From Humidesulfovibrio sp. (GTDB taxonomy: Bacteria > Desulfobacterota > Desulfovibrionia > Desulfovibrionales > Desulfovibrionaceae), in the NCBI RefSeq assembly GCF_031082295.1, contig NZ_JAVHLD010000013.1:1-64000 (forward strand): a stretch of DNA of 64,000 nucleotides, written 5' to 3'. This document shows, piece by piece, positions 53,397 through 62,062 of the stretch. The translations under genes were made by a program, and so were the position numbers. Numbering within the stretch: the first letter of the stretch is position 1; each line of letters begins with the position of its first letter. A model generated the notes under the pieces. That model saw only the letters and a list, made by a program, of their open reading frames with translations. It did no database searches and was not told the DNA's origin.

Positions 53397-53975
53397 CTAG
53401 CGCCTGATGGTGATGTAGGTGTCCTTGGGCAATTCCGGCGGCGTCTGCTGGGAACTGTCGAAGCCCGTCACCTTGCGCAGGGTGTAGTCGTACAGCTTCA
53501 GCAGATCCACGGTGCTGGATTCCTCGTCAAGCAGCGGGGTGCAGGCCTCCATGGCCAGGCGCACCACGAGCAGCCGCACGAAGCCGGGGGAAAACTGCAG
53601 AGGGTCGTCGATGGCGGCGGTGTAGATGAGCACAGGCGCGACCTCGTTGCAAAACAGCAGGTCGCCCTCAAGCTCGTAGGGTATTTCGGCCAGGCCGGCG
53701 TCGCGGTCGATGGCGCGCGCCTTGACCATATCTGTCGGCAGCGCGAAGGAATAGGCCCAATAGTCCGTCGGGTCGTCGGCCACCTTGGCCAGGGCCTCGC
53801 GCTTGCGCGCAAAGCCCCAATTGTGCTCCTCCAGGGTTTCGAGCACCATCTGGTCATAAAGCAGATTGCAGGTGGCGGCGGGCTTGTTCCCGCTCTGCTC
53901 CAGGCTGGCGATGCGCGCCTGGCCGATCTTGAGCAGGGCCATGTTGCAGATTTTGACTTTGGATATGGTGGCCAT
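53397..53975 (-). CDS. Tail tubular protein A (T7 gp11-like gatekeeper)
   Basis: This 192-aa protein (T7 gp11 is 196) joins portal to nozzle. Features: KVKICNMALLKIGQARIASL, CNLLYDQMVLETLEEHNWGFARKREAL, and FALPTDMVKARAI, a layout I recognise in tail tubular protein A families. I use the ATG at 53975 with GGAGG 5 bases upstream, not the start at 53993. A terminator hairpin lies just upstream, so it may begin a separate or attenuated transcript. Confidence 0.85.
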   Translation of the reverse strand: MATISKVKICNMALLKIGQARIASLEQSGNKPAATCNLLYDQMVLETLEEHNWGFARKREALAKVADDPTDYWAYSFALPTDMVKARAIDRDAGLAEIPYELEGDLLFCNEVAPVLIYTAAIDDPLQFSPGFVRLLVVRLAMEACTPLLDEESSTVDLLKLYDYTLRKVTGFDSSQQTPPELPKDTYITIRR

Positions 53976-53991
53976 GCGCTCCTCCCCTTTC

Positions 53992-54018
53992 AAAAAGGGG
54001 GCTTGTGAGGCCCCCTTG
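53992..54018 (-). terminator. Intrinsic terminator between unknown gene and tail tube A
   Basis: On the minus strand, AAGGGGGC / GCCCCCTT is followed by TTTTTG. It sits between the 188-aa unknown gene and the gp11-like gene, giving partial separation of head and tail transcripts. Confidence 0.6.
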
Positions 54019-54038
54019 GTGCGTCTTGCCGCTCAGGT

Positions 54039-54605
54039 CTAGTTCAGCGTCTCGCTGATGGGCGTGCCGGCGGCGTCCTGGGCCTCGGCCTCGGGATCAG
54101 CCTTGCGGGGCGGGGCGCTGGCTTCGGCGCCGGTGCCCAGCAATTCGGGCTGGGCCGGGTCGGCCTCGATCTTGGCGCGCTGGGTCGGGTGCAAGGGGTC
54201 AATGCCCTTGGCCTTGGCGGCGTCGATGATGAGCTTGGCGATTTCCTCCGTGCTGGCGTTGCCCGGCACGCTCACCTCGAACTTGGCCAAGAGCTTGGCG
54301 CGCTTGCTGGTCTGCAGCCCGGCGATGAACGCGACCTCGCGCTGGTCATAGCCCTGCGGGCCCTTGGGCTTGGTGCCTTTGGGAGCCGGGGAGTTGGCGG
54401 GCTTGGCAGCGGGCTTTGCCGGGGCGGCAGGAGCGGCGGCCATGAGCTCGGGCTCCGGGCCGTCCTCGGCCACCGGGCCCTCGTCCACGCGCGCAAAATG
54501 GCGCGGCACCTTGTCCGCATGCTCCGCTGGGTAGCTGATGCGCTCGCCCGGCTTGTACAGGCGGCCTTTCCAGAACGTCTTTTCCTCGCATACAAATACA
54601 GCCAT
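54039..54605 (-). CDS. Phage protein of unknown function between head and tail modules
   Basis: This 188-aa protein starts MAVFVCEEKTFWKGRLYKPG, has a Pro/Ala/Lys-rich linker (about 60-90, PAKPAAKPANSPAPKGTKPK) and a helical C-terminus. The N-terminal 50 residues resemble a small SH3-like fold seen in some phage head proteins. AGGAGG is 5 bases before the ATG. Role unknown; by position it may be a head-decoration or head-completion protein. Confidence 0.6.
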   Translation of the reverse strand: MAVFVCEEKTFWKGRLYKPGERISYPAEHADKVPRHFARVDEGPVAEDGPEPELMAAAPAAPAKPAAKPANSPAPKGTKPKGPQGYDQREVAFIAGLQTSKRAKLLAKFEVSVPGNASTEEIAKLIIDAAKAKGIDPLHPTQRAKIEADPAQPELLGTGAEASAPPRKADPEAEAQDAAGTPISETLN

Positions 54606-54632
54606 GTTGCCTCCTTGCGCCACTAATGTATT

Positions 54633-54692
54633 GCGCGGGGCGGGGAGGTGGCGGCTGCCCCGCCCCGCGCGGGCAAGGGGGCTTGCGCCCCC
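54633..54692. other. Two strong GC hairpins in the intergenic region
   Basis: A perfect 13-bp inverted repeat (GCGCGGGGCGGGG / CCCCGCCCCGCGC, 12-nt loop, 54633-54670) is followed by GGGGGC-TTGC-GCCCCC (about 54676-54692). Neither is followed by a clear T-run on the minus strand. They could stall RNA polymerase or protect the capsid mRNA 3' end. Confidence 0.6.
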
Positions 54693-54712
54693 ATCCCTTC
54701 AGGTTCTGCGGC

Positions 54713-55186
54713 CTACTTCATGGACTCCGGGGTGCCCATGGGGCTGCCCAGCCAGGCAGTCATCTTGCCGGCGGCGATGGCCGCGTCCGCCGGGGTGGTG
54801 ATCTTGAGCTGCAGGTACTGGTAGGTGGCGTCCGCCGGAAGCGGCACGTTCCACAGCTGGTCGCCGTCGTCGCAGTCAGTGATGGTCAGGGTCTTGGACA
54901 TCAGCACCGCGGCGTTGGTGGTGATGGCCGTGCCGTTGTTGGCGCTGCCGTGGATGAGTTCCAGGGTGCAGGTGGTGCCGTCGCCGGTCTTGGTCCAGTC
55001 CGTGTCCTCGCAGATGACGTTGAGGTTCAGACTGTTGCCCTGGCCGGGGTTGAGCGCCTTGGCCGCGCCAAAGAAGTTCTGGCCCACGCCCAGGTCGATG
55101 ATGTTGGTCGAGTAGATGCTGGCGCCGGAAGCGCAGGCGACCGACTGCGAATCGGAAAAGACCAGCTTGTCGTCCATGATAGCCAT
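54713..55186 (-). CDS. Bbp16-like capsid cement/decoration protein
   Basis: This 157-aa beta-rich protein starts AIMDDKLVFSDSQSVACAS, then STNIIDLGVG, and ends YLQLKITTPADAAIAAGKMT, which resembles the Bordetella phage BPP-1 cement protein Bbp16 that stabilises the capsid. It follows the major capsid gene by 32 bp, the same order as in BPP-1. AGGAGG lies before the ATG. Confidence 0.75.
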   Translation of the reverse strand: MAIMDDKLVFSDSQSVACASGASIYSTNIIDLGVGQNFFGAAKALNPGQGNSLNLNVICEDTDWTKTGDGTTCTLELIHGSANNGTAITTNAAVLMSKTLTITDCDDGDQLWNVPLPADATYQYLQLKITTPADAAIAAGKMTAWLGSPMGTPESMK

Positions 55187-55218
55187 AGTGTTGCCCTCCT
55201 AACGATTGACGCCAGCGC

Positions 55219-56217
55219 CTAGCTGACCTGGGTTTCGGTGTCGAGGATCTGGTCCACGCGGCGGATGGGCACGCCGCGGAAGTGCTGCACGGGCACGCCG
55301 AAGATCTCCGCGCTGGTGAAGTTGACGTTGGTCTTGTCCTTCACCGCACTGTCAATCTGCGCCAGCACGGTGCCGTTGCAGTAGGCCTTGGAGCCCTGGC
55401 CGCGCTTCTTCATGCGGTTCATGACGTTCAGCATCACGTCGTCGCTCCAGAGGTTGCTGGAGCCGGAAGTCTCGATGTTGCACACGCGGCCCACGGTGCG
55501 CGGATCCTTCACGGCCATGCCGGCCTTCACCTCGAAGTAGTCACGGTAGCCCTGGAACTTGCGGCCGGTGGAGGCGCCGGAGCTGTCGTACTCCTCCAGC
55601 GTCACCTCGCCCAGGTCCTGGTGCTTGATGCCCATGTTGGGCTGGTTGCGCGGATAGAACATGAAGGTGCCGTTCAGGCTCCAGTTGACCAGGTACACCG
55701 AGGTCAGGTCCGATCCGGTGCCGGAGCAGCCCAAGGTGGTGTTCTTGGAGGTGCCGGTGCCGGACAGGGTGTTCAGGCGCGGGGCCAGGCCCGTGGGCTG
55801 CTCGGGGTCGATGTTGCCATTGGCGTAGACCATGGCCTCGGCCAGGGTCTGGCCCAGGCCTTCCAAAAAGGCCGAGGCTTCGCTCATGCGGAAGGCCTTG
55901 GGGTCGGCGGCGGCGTCGGCCAGGGTCTTGTCGCACTCGGCGTAGGAAACGAGCATGCCGAGCGTGTCCACGATCTGGCGGGTGTCGCTCACCTCGGTGC
56001 CGGCACCGCGGTTGATGCGGCGCCAGGTGCCGCTGGGCAGGCTGGAGCGCTGGGTGGACAGGTTGGAGAAGGTGTCGTTGCCCTCGGTCCAGATGGCGTC
56101 CTGCAGGATCTCGTTGTCCTCGGTCAGCACCTCGACGATGGCGGCGGTGTCGCCGTTGGGATCCTCGCGCTTGGCGAGGTCCATCAGGGTCAGCTTGTTG
56201 CGGGTGAGTTCAGCCAT
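55219..56217 (-). CDS. Major capsid protein (BPP-1 Bbp17-like, HK97 fold)
   Basis: This 332-aa protein matches my memory of the BPP-1-type major capsid protein: LTRNKLTLMDLAKREDPNG at the start, LSTQRSSLPSGTWRRINRGAG in the middle and FRGVPIRRVDQILDTETQVS at the C-terminus. An HK97-like fold is expected for the family. Placement between scaffold and cement genes supports it. The start lies behind GGAGG (GGCCATTATGG region). Confidence 0.88.
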   Translation of the reverse strand: MAELTRNKLTLMDLAKREDPNGDTAAIVEVLTEDNEILQDAIWTEGNDTFSNLSTQRSSLPSGTWRRINRGAGTEVSDTRQIVDTLGMLVSYAECDKTLADAAADPKAFRMSEASAFLEGLGQTLAEAMVYANGNIDPEQPTGLAPRLNTLSGTGTSKNTTLGCSGTGSDLTSVYLVNWSLNGTFMFYPRNQPNMGIKHQDLGEVTLEEYDSSGASTGRKFQGYRDYFEVKAGMAVKDPRTVGRVCNIETSGSSNLWSDDVMLNVMNRMKKRGQGSKAYCNGTVLAQIDSAVKDKTNVNFTSAEIFGVPVQHFRGVPIRRVDQILDTETQVS

Positions 56218-56250
56218 AATGGCCTCCTTGCCAGCCTCGATACTGGCTCG

Positions 56251-57081
56251 TTATTTTTTGTCCATGCTGGGGAAGTTGAGCATGGGCGCGCCGTCCTTGG
56301 TCCTGGCGGCAGTGGCCGGGCCGCCGCCCCTGGCACCGCCCAGCGAGTCCTCGCTCATGCGCTCGGCCGCGCGGCTGAGAAGCATGAGGAAGGGAGCGCT
56401 GGAACCGATGAGCGGGTTGCGCGCCCATTCCACGATCTGCTTGTCGTCTCCGGCCAGGGCGTTGAACGCGCGCTTGGCGTGGTCCAGCTTCTGGTCGAAG
56501 TTGGCGCCCCAGCCGCCCTCCTTCTCGGGCTTCTGGAGCATCTGCTTGCCCTGCTCGTTGGCCTTGGCTTTGGCTTCGGCCTCGGCCGCCTGGTGCTTCT
56601 CGCTGGCGTCCTTGAGGAATCCGTTCTGCCATTCGGCCAGGCCCTTGACCTGCTCCTTGGTCAGCTTCAGCTCCAGCGCCTTGGCGCGGAAGCTGCCGCT
56701 GTACGCCTCGTCCACCGTCATGCCTTCGGCCACGGGGATTTCGTAGGCGTCCGCGCTTTCCGGCGGCTTGGGCAGCGCCTTGAGCTCGCCGTCCATGTCG
56801 TGGAAGCGCTTCAGGAAGCCCGCCAGGTCCTTGTGGCCCTTCAAAGCCTCGGACCCACGCAGCTCCTCGGGAATTGCGTTCTTTAGTTCTTCCGGCAGGG
56901 AGTCGAAGAAGCTGGCGCCAGCGCCGGCTCCTCCCGCTCCCTGGCCCTCGGCCCCGGTCCCGGCGCCGTTTCCGGCCCCGTCGTTGCCGCCCTGGTTCAG
57001 GTTGGCGTTTCCTTCCGTTCCGGCGCCCTGGCTCGCGGTGTCATCCGCTCCGGCAGCACCATCATTCAGCAGGGTGTCCAT
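56251..57081 (-). CDS. Capsid scaffolding protein
   Basis: This 276-aa protein has a Gly/Ala/Asn-rich flexible N-terminus (about 1-55), then a helical region (SLPEELKNAIPEELRGSEAL; KDASEKHQAAEAEAKAKANE) and a charged end. Such composition and its position just upstream of the major capsid gene are typical of internal scaffold proteins that are lost on maturation. It overlaps the Bbp19-like gene by 20 nt. No protease motif is visible. Confidence 0.75.
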   Translation of the reverse strand: MDTLLNDGAAGADDTASQGAGTEGNANLNQGGNDGAGNGAGTGAEGQGAGGAGAGASFFDSLPEELKNAIPEELRGSEALKGHKDLAGFLKRFHDMDGELKALPKPPESADAYEIPVAEGMTVDEAYSGSFRAKALELKLTKEQVKGLAEWQNGFLKDASEKHQAAEAEAKAKANEQGKQMLQKPEKEGGWGANFDQKLDHAKRAFNALAGDDKQIVEWARNPLIGSSAPFLMLLSRAAERMSEDSLGGARGGGPATAARTKDGAPMLNFPSMDKK

Positions 57082-57454
57082 CCGTCTCTCCTTGTGTTGG
57101 TTTCTGAGCTCTGTAGCTCAAGGTCAAAAGGCGGGCAGCGCCCACCGGGTCCGCGTCTGTGATGTCTCGGAACAAGCCTTGGGCCGCCTCGTGCTTGCCC
57201 AGCAGGTAGTAGGTTTCCGAGTTGCCCGTGAACAGCTTCTCCTTGAACAGGCCCAGCCGCTCCAGAATGACCCACAGCACGCGCAGGCCTTCGGGCATGG
57301 ACAGGAGCTTGGCCAGGTCGTTCAGGTACTCGCGCACGAGCTCCGGCTGGCTCGCGTGGTCCCGGGCGATGCGCGCGCGCATTTCCGCCAGGGAAAAGCC
57401 AAGGCCGTGCTCCAGGGCGGAAAGGTTGACGGGTTCGGGTTCTTTCTTCTTCAT
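57062..57454 (-). CDS. Bbp19-like phage head protein
   Basis: This 130-aa protein has LRVLWVILERLGLFKEKLFTGN and GKHEAAQGLFRDITDADP, similar to BPP-1 Bbp19 family proteins of unknown role, encoded between portal and scaffold. It overlaps the scaffold gene by 20 nt and is separated from the portal gene by 3 bp. Confidence 0.7.
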   Translation of the reverse strand: MKKKEPEPVNLSALEHGLGFSLAEMRARIARDHASQPELVREYLNDLAKLLSMPEGLRVLWVILERLGLFKEKLFTGNSETYYLLGKHEAAQGLFRDITDADPVGAARLLTLSYRAQKPTQGETDGHPAE

Positions 57455-57457
57455 GGC

Positions 57458-59323
57458 CTACCCCGGCAAGCCGAACGGGCGCGGCCCGGCAGGAGGTCCA
57501 AGGGGCTCGGTCTGCACCGGGTTGCCCGCGCCCATGATGGAATCCAGGGCGTTGTTCCCGGCGCCGACCGGCGTCTGCGAAAGGGTCTGCGCGGCCTGGG
57601 GCATGACCTTGGCCATTTCCAGCTGGTGCTGGGCCTGGGCCTGGGCCTGCAGTTCGGCCTGGCGCTTGGCGCGGATGGCCTGGACCTGCTCCTCCGGACG
57701 CACGATGGCGGGCGGGCTGCCGGTGAGCTCGTGGAACTCGTCGACGGCCTTGTCCAGGTCCAGCTTGTCCATGAGGTCGGGCTGGAACTTTGCCAGCTCC
57801 AGGCCGAAGGTGACGGTTTTCTGGATGCTGCGCGTACCCACTTCCTTCTGCGCCGCGGCCAGCTGGGAAATGTACTCGATGCGCAGTTCCATGCCCTTCA
57901 GTTCTTCCGGGGCAGGCGGCAGCATGCCGGCGCGGTTCAGCACCGCGAACACGCGCGAGACAACCGGGTCCAGCAGGTCGTTTTCCAGGCGCTCGATGGT
58001 CGGACCGAGAAGCAGCATCTTTTCTTCCTGCCGGGCCAGGATCTCGGTGGCCGTGGCGTCCGGGTTGGTCATCAGGAAGATGAACAGATCGTTGTAGAAC
58101 CCTTCCTTGATGGCTTCGCGCGAGTCGGCTATGAAGCGGTCCATGTTGGCCAGGTCCGGGTTGATCTGGTACAGCGGCTTTATCTGCTCATCGCCGTAGG
58201 TCTGGCCGCCCGGCAGATGCACAATGCGGTCACGGTACTCGGGCGGCACCAGCATGGGCGGGTTGTTGACCTTGTGCACGCTGGTCATGAAGTCGCCGCG
58301 CGCCGAATAAAGCGTCTTGATTTCCGGCAAGGTGTACCAGCCGGGCCCCACGCCGTAGACGTTGGAACCGACCACATCCCAGCGCGCAGCCATGAACGGC
58401 TGCTCCACGTAGCCGCCTTCGCCCAGGATGCCGTATTCACGCTCGCCGCGGCCGTCCACCTCAAGCCAGACGGACTTGAACGGCATGTTCAGGTTGTCTT
58501 TCTTGGCGCGGTCGTAGTCCTTGCGCGGGCAGATGACGTGCAGCACGCGGTGATAGTCGCCGGGCTTGTCGCGCAGCGAGTTCTGCACCGCCACGGACAG
58601 GCGATCCTTCTTGAACTTCTGGCCCATTTGGCGGGCAGTCATGTTCACCACGCGGAACAAGGTATCCGTCTGGCCCGTGTGGTTGGCGTCCAAAAGATAT
58701 TCACCGATGGTGAACGAGCGGAAGCTCATCAGGCGCTCAAAATCTTCCTCGCCGTAGAGCAAATTGGTGCCGAAGCCCGGACACTCGATGTAGACCGAGT
58801 GGATGGAGTCGTAGAAGTTGGAGCGCCGCAGCGCCTGGTACATGATCTTTTCACACTCAGCGAGGTAGAGGCGCACGGCCTGGCGTTTGGCAAGCTCAGG
58901 ATAAGGGGTGCCGAGGCGGAACCAGGCCCGCGCCGGCGAGGTAAGCCCGGCCTGCAGCATGGCGGCCAGGTTGCCCAGGTACTTGCGGGTGCGGATGTCC
59001 AGCACCTTGCTGAAATCCACGTTGCCGGTGTTCGGGATATCTCCGTCAAACAGGCCGCGCTCGGGCATGGTGTTGGCGCGAATGTCCTTCCAGCGATTGA
59101 GCCAGCCCTTTTGAGTTTGGCCGCGCAGTTCTTCGTAGCGCTCCAGGTAGTCCTGGCGCGTCATGGCGTCGGTGTCGCGCAGCAGCTTGCCGCCTTCCAC
59201 GTCCGCGTTCAGCGTGGGCGAAGCGTTCACGGCCTGCTGCTGGCCCTGCTGCTGGTCCGGAACGCGGATGCCCGCGCCCAGGTCCGGGCGGCGTGCCTCG
59301 CGCTTCTTGCTGTTCTTGCCCAT
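57458..59323 (-). CDS. Portal (head-to-tail connector) protein
   Basis: This 621-aa protein is a podovirus-type portal. A disordered Gln-rich N-terminus is followed by GWLNRWKDIRANTMPERGLFDG and RKYLGNLAAMLQAGLTSPARAWF, then beta and helical segments and a Gln-rich C-terminal barrel (QAELQAQAQAQHQLEMAKV), which are usual for this family. Twelve copies form the DNA channel through which packaging and ejection occur. It lies downstream of terL and one small gene. Confidence 0.88.
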   Translation of the reverse strand: MGKNSKKREARRPDLGAGIRVPDQQQGQQQAVNASPTLNADVEGGKLLRDTDAMTRQDYLERYEELRGQTQKGWLNRWKDIRANTMPERGLFDGDIPNTGNVDFSKVLDIRTRKYLGNLAAMLQAGLTSPARAWFRLGTPYPELAKRQAVRLYLAECEKIMYQALRRSNFYDSIHSVYIECPGFGTNLLYGEEDFERLMSFRSFTIGEYLLDANHTGQTDTLFRVVNMTARQMGQKFKKDRLSVAVQNSLRDKPGDYHRVLHVICPRKDYDRAKKDNLNMPFKSVWLEVDGRGEREYGILGEGGYVEQPFMAARWDVVGSNVYGVGPGWYTLPEIKTLYSARGDFMTSVHKVNNPPMLVPPEYRDRIVHLPGGQTYGDEQIKPLYQINPDLANMDRFIADSREAIKEGFYNDLFIFLMTNPDATATEILARQEEKMLLLGPTIERLENDLLDPVVSRVFAVLNRAGMLPPAPEELKGMELRIEYISQLAAAQKEVGTRSIQKTVTFGLELAKFQPDLMDKLDLDKAVDEFHELTGSPPAIVRPEEQVQAIRAKRQAELQAQAQAQHQLEMAKVMPQAAQTLSQTPVGAGNNALDSIMGAGNPVQTEPLGPPAGPRPFGLPG

Positions 59324-59332
59324 GGCAGGCTC

Positions 59333-59650
59333 CTAGATCCCCAGCAGGTTGCCGGCGCCAGACTGCGTGCTGGCGTTGCCCAGCGCGCCCATGCCGCCGG
59401 TGAGGATGGACTCGGTGCCCGAGGCACCAGCGGCCTTGCGCGCCTGTTCCTTGCGCAGGATGTCGGCCTGCGTCTCGCTCACGTTGCGCGCGCTGCTGGT
59501 GGAAAATGGCGTGGTCGTCGGTGAGGACGGCGTGGCGGCCTGGGCCGGGGCTTTGGACGCTCCGCTTCCCAAGGCCTGGACGACAGAAGAGCCAGCGCTG
59601 GCAACTCCGGCTATGGCCGCAATTATTGGTAGTGCTTCTCCACCGCTCAT
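59333..59650 (-). CDS. Small phage protein between terL and portal
   Basis: This 105-aa protein has an N-terminal hydrophobic helix (ALPIIAAIAGVASAGSSVV), a Ser/Thr/Pro-rich middle and an end TGGMGALGNASTQSGAGNLLGI, an ending often seen in short phage proteins next to portal genes. Function unknown; the hydrophobic start suggests a membrane- or core-associated role. Confidence 0.6.
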   Translation of the reverse strand: MSGGEALPIIAAIAGVASAGSSVVQALGSGASKAPAQAATPSSPTTTPFSTSSARNVSETQADILRKEQARKAAGASGTESILTGGMGALGNASTQSGAGNLLGI

Positions 59651-59659
59651 TCTTTCCCC

Positions 59660-61213
59660 CTATCTCCAGCCAGGGCTGGCCTGAGTTATTCCCGTGTCCG
59701 GCCTGCCTAATAAAGGGCTCGCGGCCGCTGGAAACACTGCTTTAAAGTCAGGGTCAAGAAGCCTAGATTTGGTGTCAAGCATGTCATCGTGGGTCGAGAC
59801 GGGAAACGCCAGCAACTCGTCCGTGACGAACTCCTCCGTGGCGTTATGCACGCGGCCCTCGGCGTCCACGAAGTTGTCCACCTGCGGCAGCCACCAGCGC
59901 CCGTTCTCGAAAAGCGGCACCAGCCGACGGATGCGGTCGTTCTTGGCCATGCTGCCGCCCAGGGGCGTGATGGCGAAACGGTAGTTCTCGTCCTCCATGA
60001 CGGTCTTGATGTGCTCGATGTCCGAGTCCTTGCCGTATTTCTCGTAGCCCACCTTGAGCGGCCGGAACTGGCGGTGCATGTCGATGAGGGTTCGCGTGCG
60101 CTCGGTCAGGTTCATGCGGGCGCGCACGCACTTGATGGTGTAGACGTTGCGGTCTGCGGCCAGGCCCATGACCTCGATGACGGTGTAGTCCGAGCCTTTC
60201 TTTTTCTCGCCCGCGGGGTCGCAGATCATGTAGATGTTCATGCCGTGCAGGCTCTTGGGGATGTAGTAGCGTATCCATTCCGGTTTGAAGCCCATAGCTG
60301 CGTCCGCCGTTGGGTTTAAGAGGTACTGGCAGCCGAAGATGTACGGGCCCTGGTCCCGCCGCTTCTCGGCCACCTGTTCGCGTGTCCAGAAAACAGGTTC
60401 CCCATTCTCCTTGCCGTCACGGGTCACGGGCACGATGCGCGGCTTGGCCACCTTGTCCTTGATGACCACGCCCAGCGCGTCCAGCAGGTGGTAGCGCGTG
60501 CCCCACATGCGGCGGATGCAGCCCACGCGGCCCAGGCTGTAGGACAGCCGCAGCATGTCCGAGGTCTTTTTCATCATTTCCGGGCTGCCAACGTGGCGCT
60601 CGGTCACCACGTCGTCGTAGTTCAGGATGCGGAAGTGCTTGCCCGTGGGCATGGAGTCCACCAGGCCCCAGGCCTCCACAGTCGCCTCGCGCGGGTTGGT
60701 GTTGCGCTTGACGATCAGCCCCTCGTCCTCGCTCCACTTGGGGCTCTCGCGCTTGGGGTTGTCCCAAAGGATCTCGGGGAACAGCCGCTTGAGCAGGCGG
60801 TTGTTCTCCATTTCGTTCTTCAGCACGCGCAGCAGGTCCTTGGCCAAGGGCCGCGTGACCGAGAAGATGCCGATGGTGATTTCCTTGTCGCGCAGGATGT
60901 CCTGCAGGAGCAGCAGGAAGGAGCCGATGGTGGACTTGTAGTGCTCGCGCGCCCACAGGTCGAGAAAGCCGTCCGGCTCGGCCTGCACCACCTGGCAGCG
61001 CTCCAGCAGGAACTCGCGGTCCAGGTCCTTGCGGCCGCACCCATGCACGCCGAGGTAGAACAGGTCGTTGCGCAGCAGGAAGCGCTGCGTCTCGTCCAGC
61101 GCGCGCAGACTGTGCCGGCGCGCCTCCTTCAGCGTGTCGTAGTAGTAGCGGTGCGCTTCCTCAACGCTCGTAAATAGCAAGGCGCTCCCGGACAGATTCG
61201 GGCAGGTCGCCAT
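59660..61213 (-). CDS. Terminase large subunit
   Basis: This 517-aa motor ATPase/nuclease packages phage DNA into the prohead. Seen: a start region SALLFTSVEEAHRYYYDTL, the REHYKST-type segment that replaces a classic Walker A in some podoviruses, LNYDDVV as Walker B, and nuclease Asp residues in ICDPAGEKKKGSDYT and THDDMLDTKSRLL. The start at 61213 has a weak site; it overlaps terS by 53 nt. Confidence 0.88.
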   Translation of the reverse strand: MATCPNLSGSALLFTSVEEAHRYYYDTLKEARRHSLRALDETQRFLLRNDLFYLGVHGCGRKDLDREFLLERCQVVQAEPDGFLDLWAREHYKSTIGSFLLLLQDILRDKEITIGIFSVTRPLAKDLLRVLKNEMENNRLLKRLFPEILWDNPKRESPKWSEDEGLIVKRNTNPREATVEAWGLVDSMPTGKHFRILNYDDVVTERHVGSPEMMKKTSDMLRLSYSLGRVGCIRRMWGTRYHLLDALGVVIKDKVAKPRIVPVTRDGKENGEPVFWTREQVAEKRRDQGPYIFGCQYLLNPTADAAMGFKPEWIRYYIPKSLHGMNIYMICDPAGEKKKGSDYTVIEVMGLAADRNVYTIKCVRARMNLTERTRTLIDMHRQFRPLKVGYEKYGKDSDIEHIKTVMEDENYRFAITPLGGSMAKNDRIRRLVPLFENGRWWLPQVDNFVDAEGRVHNATEEFVTDELLAFPVSTHDDMLDTKSRLLDPDFKAVFPAAASPLLGRPDTGITQASPGWR

Positions 61214-61781
61214 CCTGTTGCGCCTGCGGCCTCGCCCCGTCCACGTTGAAGGCCTGGCGTTCAAGAGGGATGGTCTTTGAAAGGGCAGCGGCCAGGGCCG
61301 CAGTCATCTTGGAGGACTTGTCGAGATCGAGCGTGTGCTGCTTGCGCTCCTCCAGCGCGGCCTTCTCCGGCGTGTCCTGCTCCACCTCGGTCAGGTGCTT
61401 GTCCAGGCGGTTCATCAAGCGCTCGGTCAAGGCGTTCAACCTGGCCAGCGCCACGCGGTGCCCGCGCACCACCTGCACCACCACCTCGGCCGCGGTCTGC
61501 ACCGCCATGTCGTCCGCCTGCGCGCGCGAGGTGTTGTCGGCAACTTCCCCGACAACAGCGGGCGGGTCTGCCGACAACTTGATGCGCGCCAACTGCGCGA
61601 CCTTGTTTGATAAATCCTGTTTCCAGCCATGGCGCTTGGCCTTCTGCTGCACGGCCTGTTTGCTGATGCCGAACATGTTCCCGATCTCGGCATTTGACAG
61701 TTGACCAAGGCAATACTGGCGCTCCACGGCCTCCCAATCGGTGGCCTTGCGTTTTAATTTGCTCTCGCTCATGTTGTTCAT
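61161..61781 (-). CDS. Terminase small subunit
   Basis: This 206-aa protein has an N-terminal helix-turn-helix (LSNAEIGNMFGISKQAVQQKAKRHGW) and helical oligomerisation regions (about 90-160), as for DNA-recognition subunits of terminases. The start shares ATGA with the stop of the upstream membrane gene, so it is probably translationally coupled. An internal ATG at 61772 is an alternative. Confidence 0.85.
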   Translation of the reverse strand: MNNMSESKLKRKATDWEAVERQYCLGQLSNAEIGNMFGISKQAVQQKAKRHGWKQDLSNKVAQLARIKLSADPPAVVGEVADNTSRAQADDMAVQTAAEVVVQVVRGHRVALARLNALTERLMNRLDKHLTEVEQDTPEKAALEERKQHTLDLDKSSKMTAALAAALSKTIPLERQAFNVDGARPQAQQDGDLPESVRERLAIYER

Positions 61782-62062
61782 CCAGGATGATGGTTGGCGC
61801 AGTTGGTTTCGACGATGGTTTGGCGTTTATCAAGGTTATTCAAATCCTTGCGTAGTTTGTCGAACTCCTCCCACGGCACGCAGTCCTTGTCCGTCTGGCG
61901 CTGGCGGGCGTCGATGGCGGCGATAAGCGCCTTGACCTCGGCAAAGCCGGCCTTGATGTCGTCGCTGATGCTCACCCGGTCCGAGCGCAGCAGATAGGCT
62001 ATGATACCGAGAAGAATTAATATTACCGCGCCGGAAACTCCGAGTGCCCATTCCGCGCTCAT
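61778..62062 (-). CDS. Small single-span membrane protein of the lysis cassette
   Basis: This 94-aa protein has one N-terminal transmembrane helix (WALGVSGAVILILLGIIAYLL) and a charged C-terminal part (WEEFDKLRKDLNNLDKRQTI) that may form a coiled coil. It sits between the i-spanin gene and terS with ATGA overlaps at both ends. It might be an accessory holin or an antiholin; it lacks definitive motifs. Confidence 0.65.
   Translation of the reverse strand: MSAEWALGVSGAVILILLGIIAYLLRSDRVSISDDIKAGFAEVKALIAAIDARQRQTDKDCVPWEEFDKLRKDLNNLDKRQTIVETNCANHHPG

Noticed and set aside
52041-54008. 655-aa + strand ORF opposite tail tubular genes
   Set aside because: Antisense shadow; the minus-strand frames match T7 gp11/gp12-type proteins.
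56768-59524. 918-aa + strand ORF opposite the scaffold and portal genes
   Set aside because: Antisense shadow of well-identified structural genes; no motif or Shine-Dalgarno.
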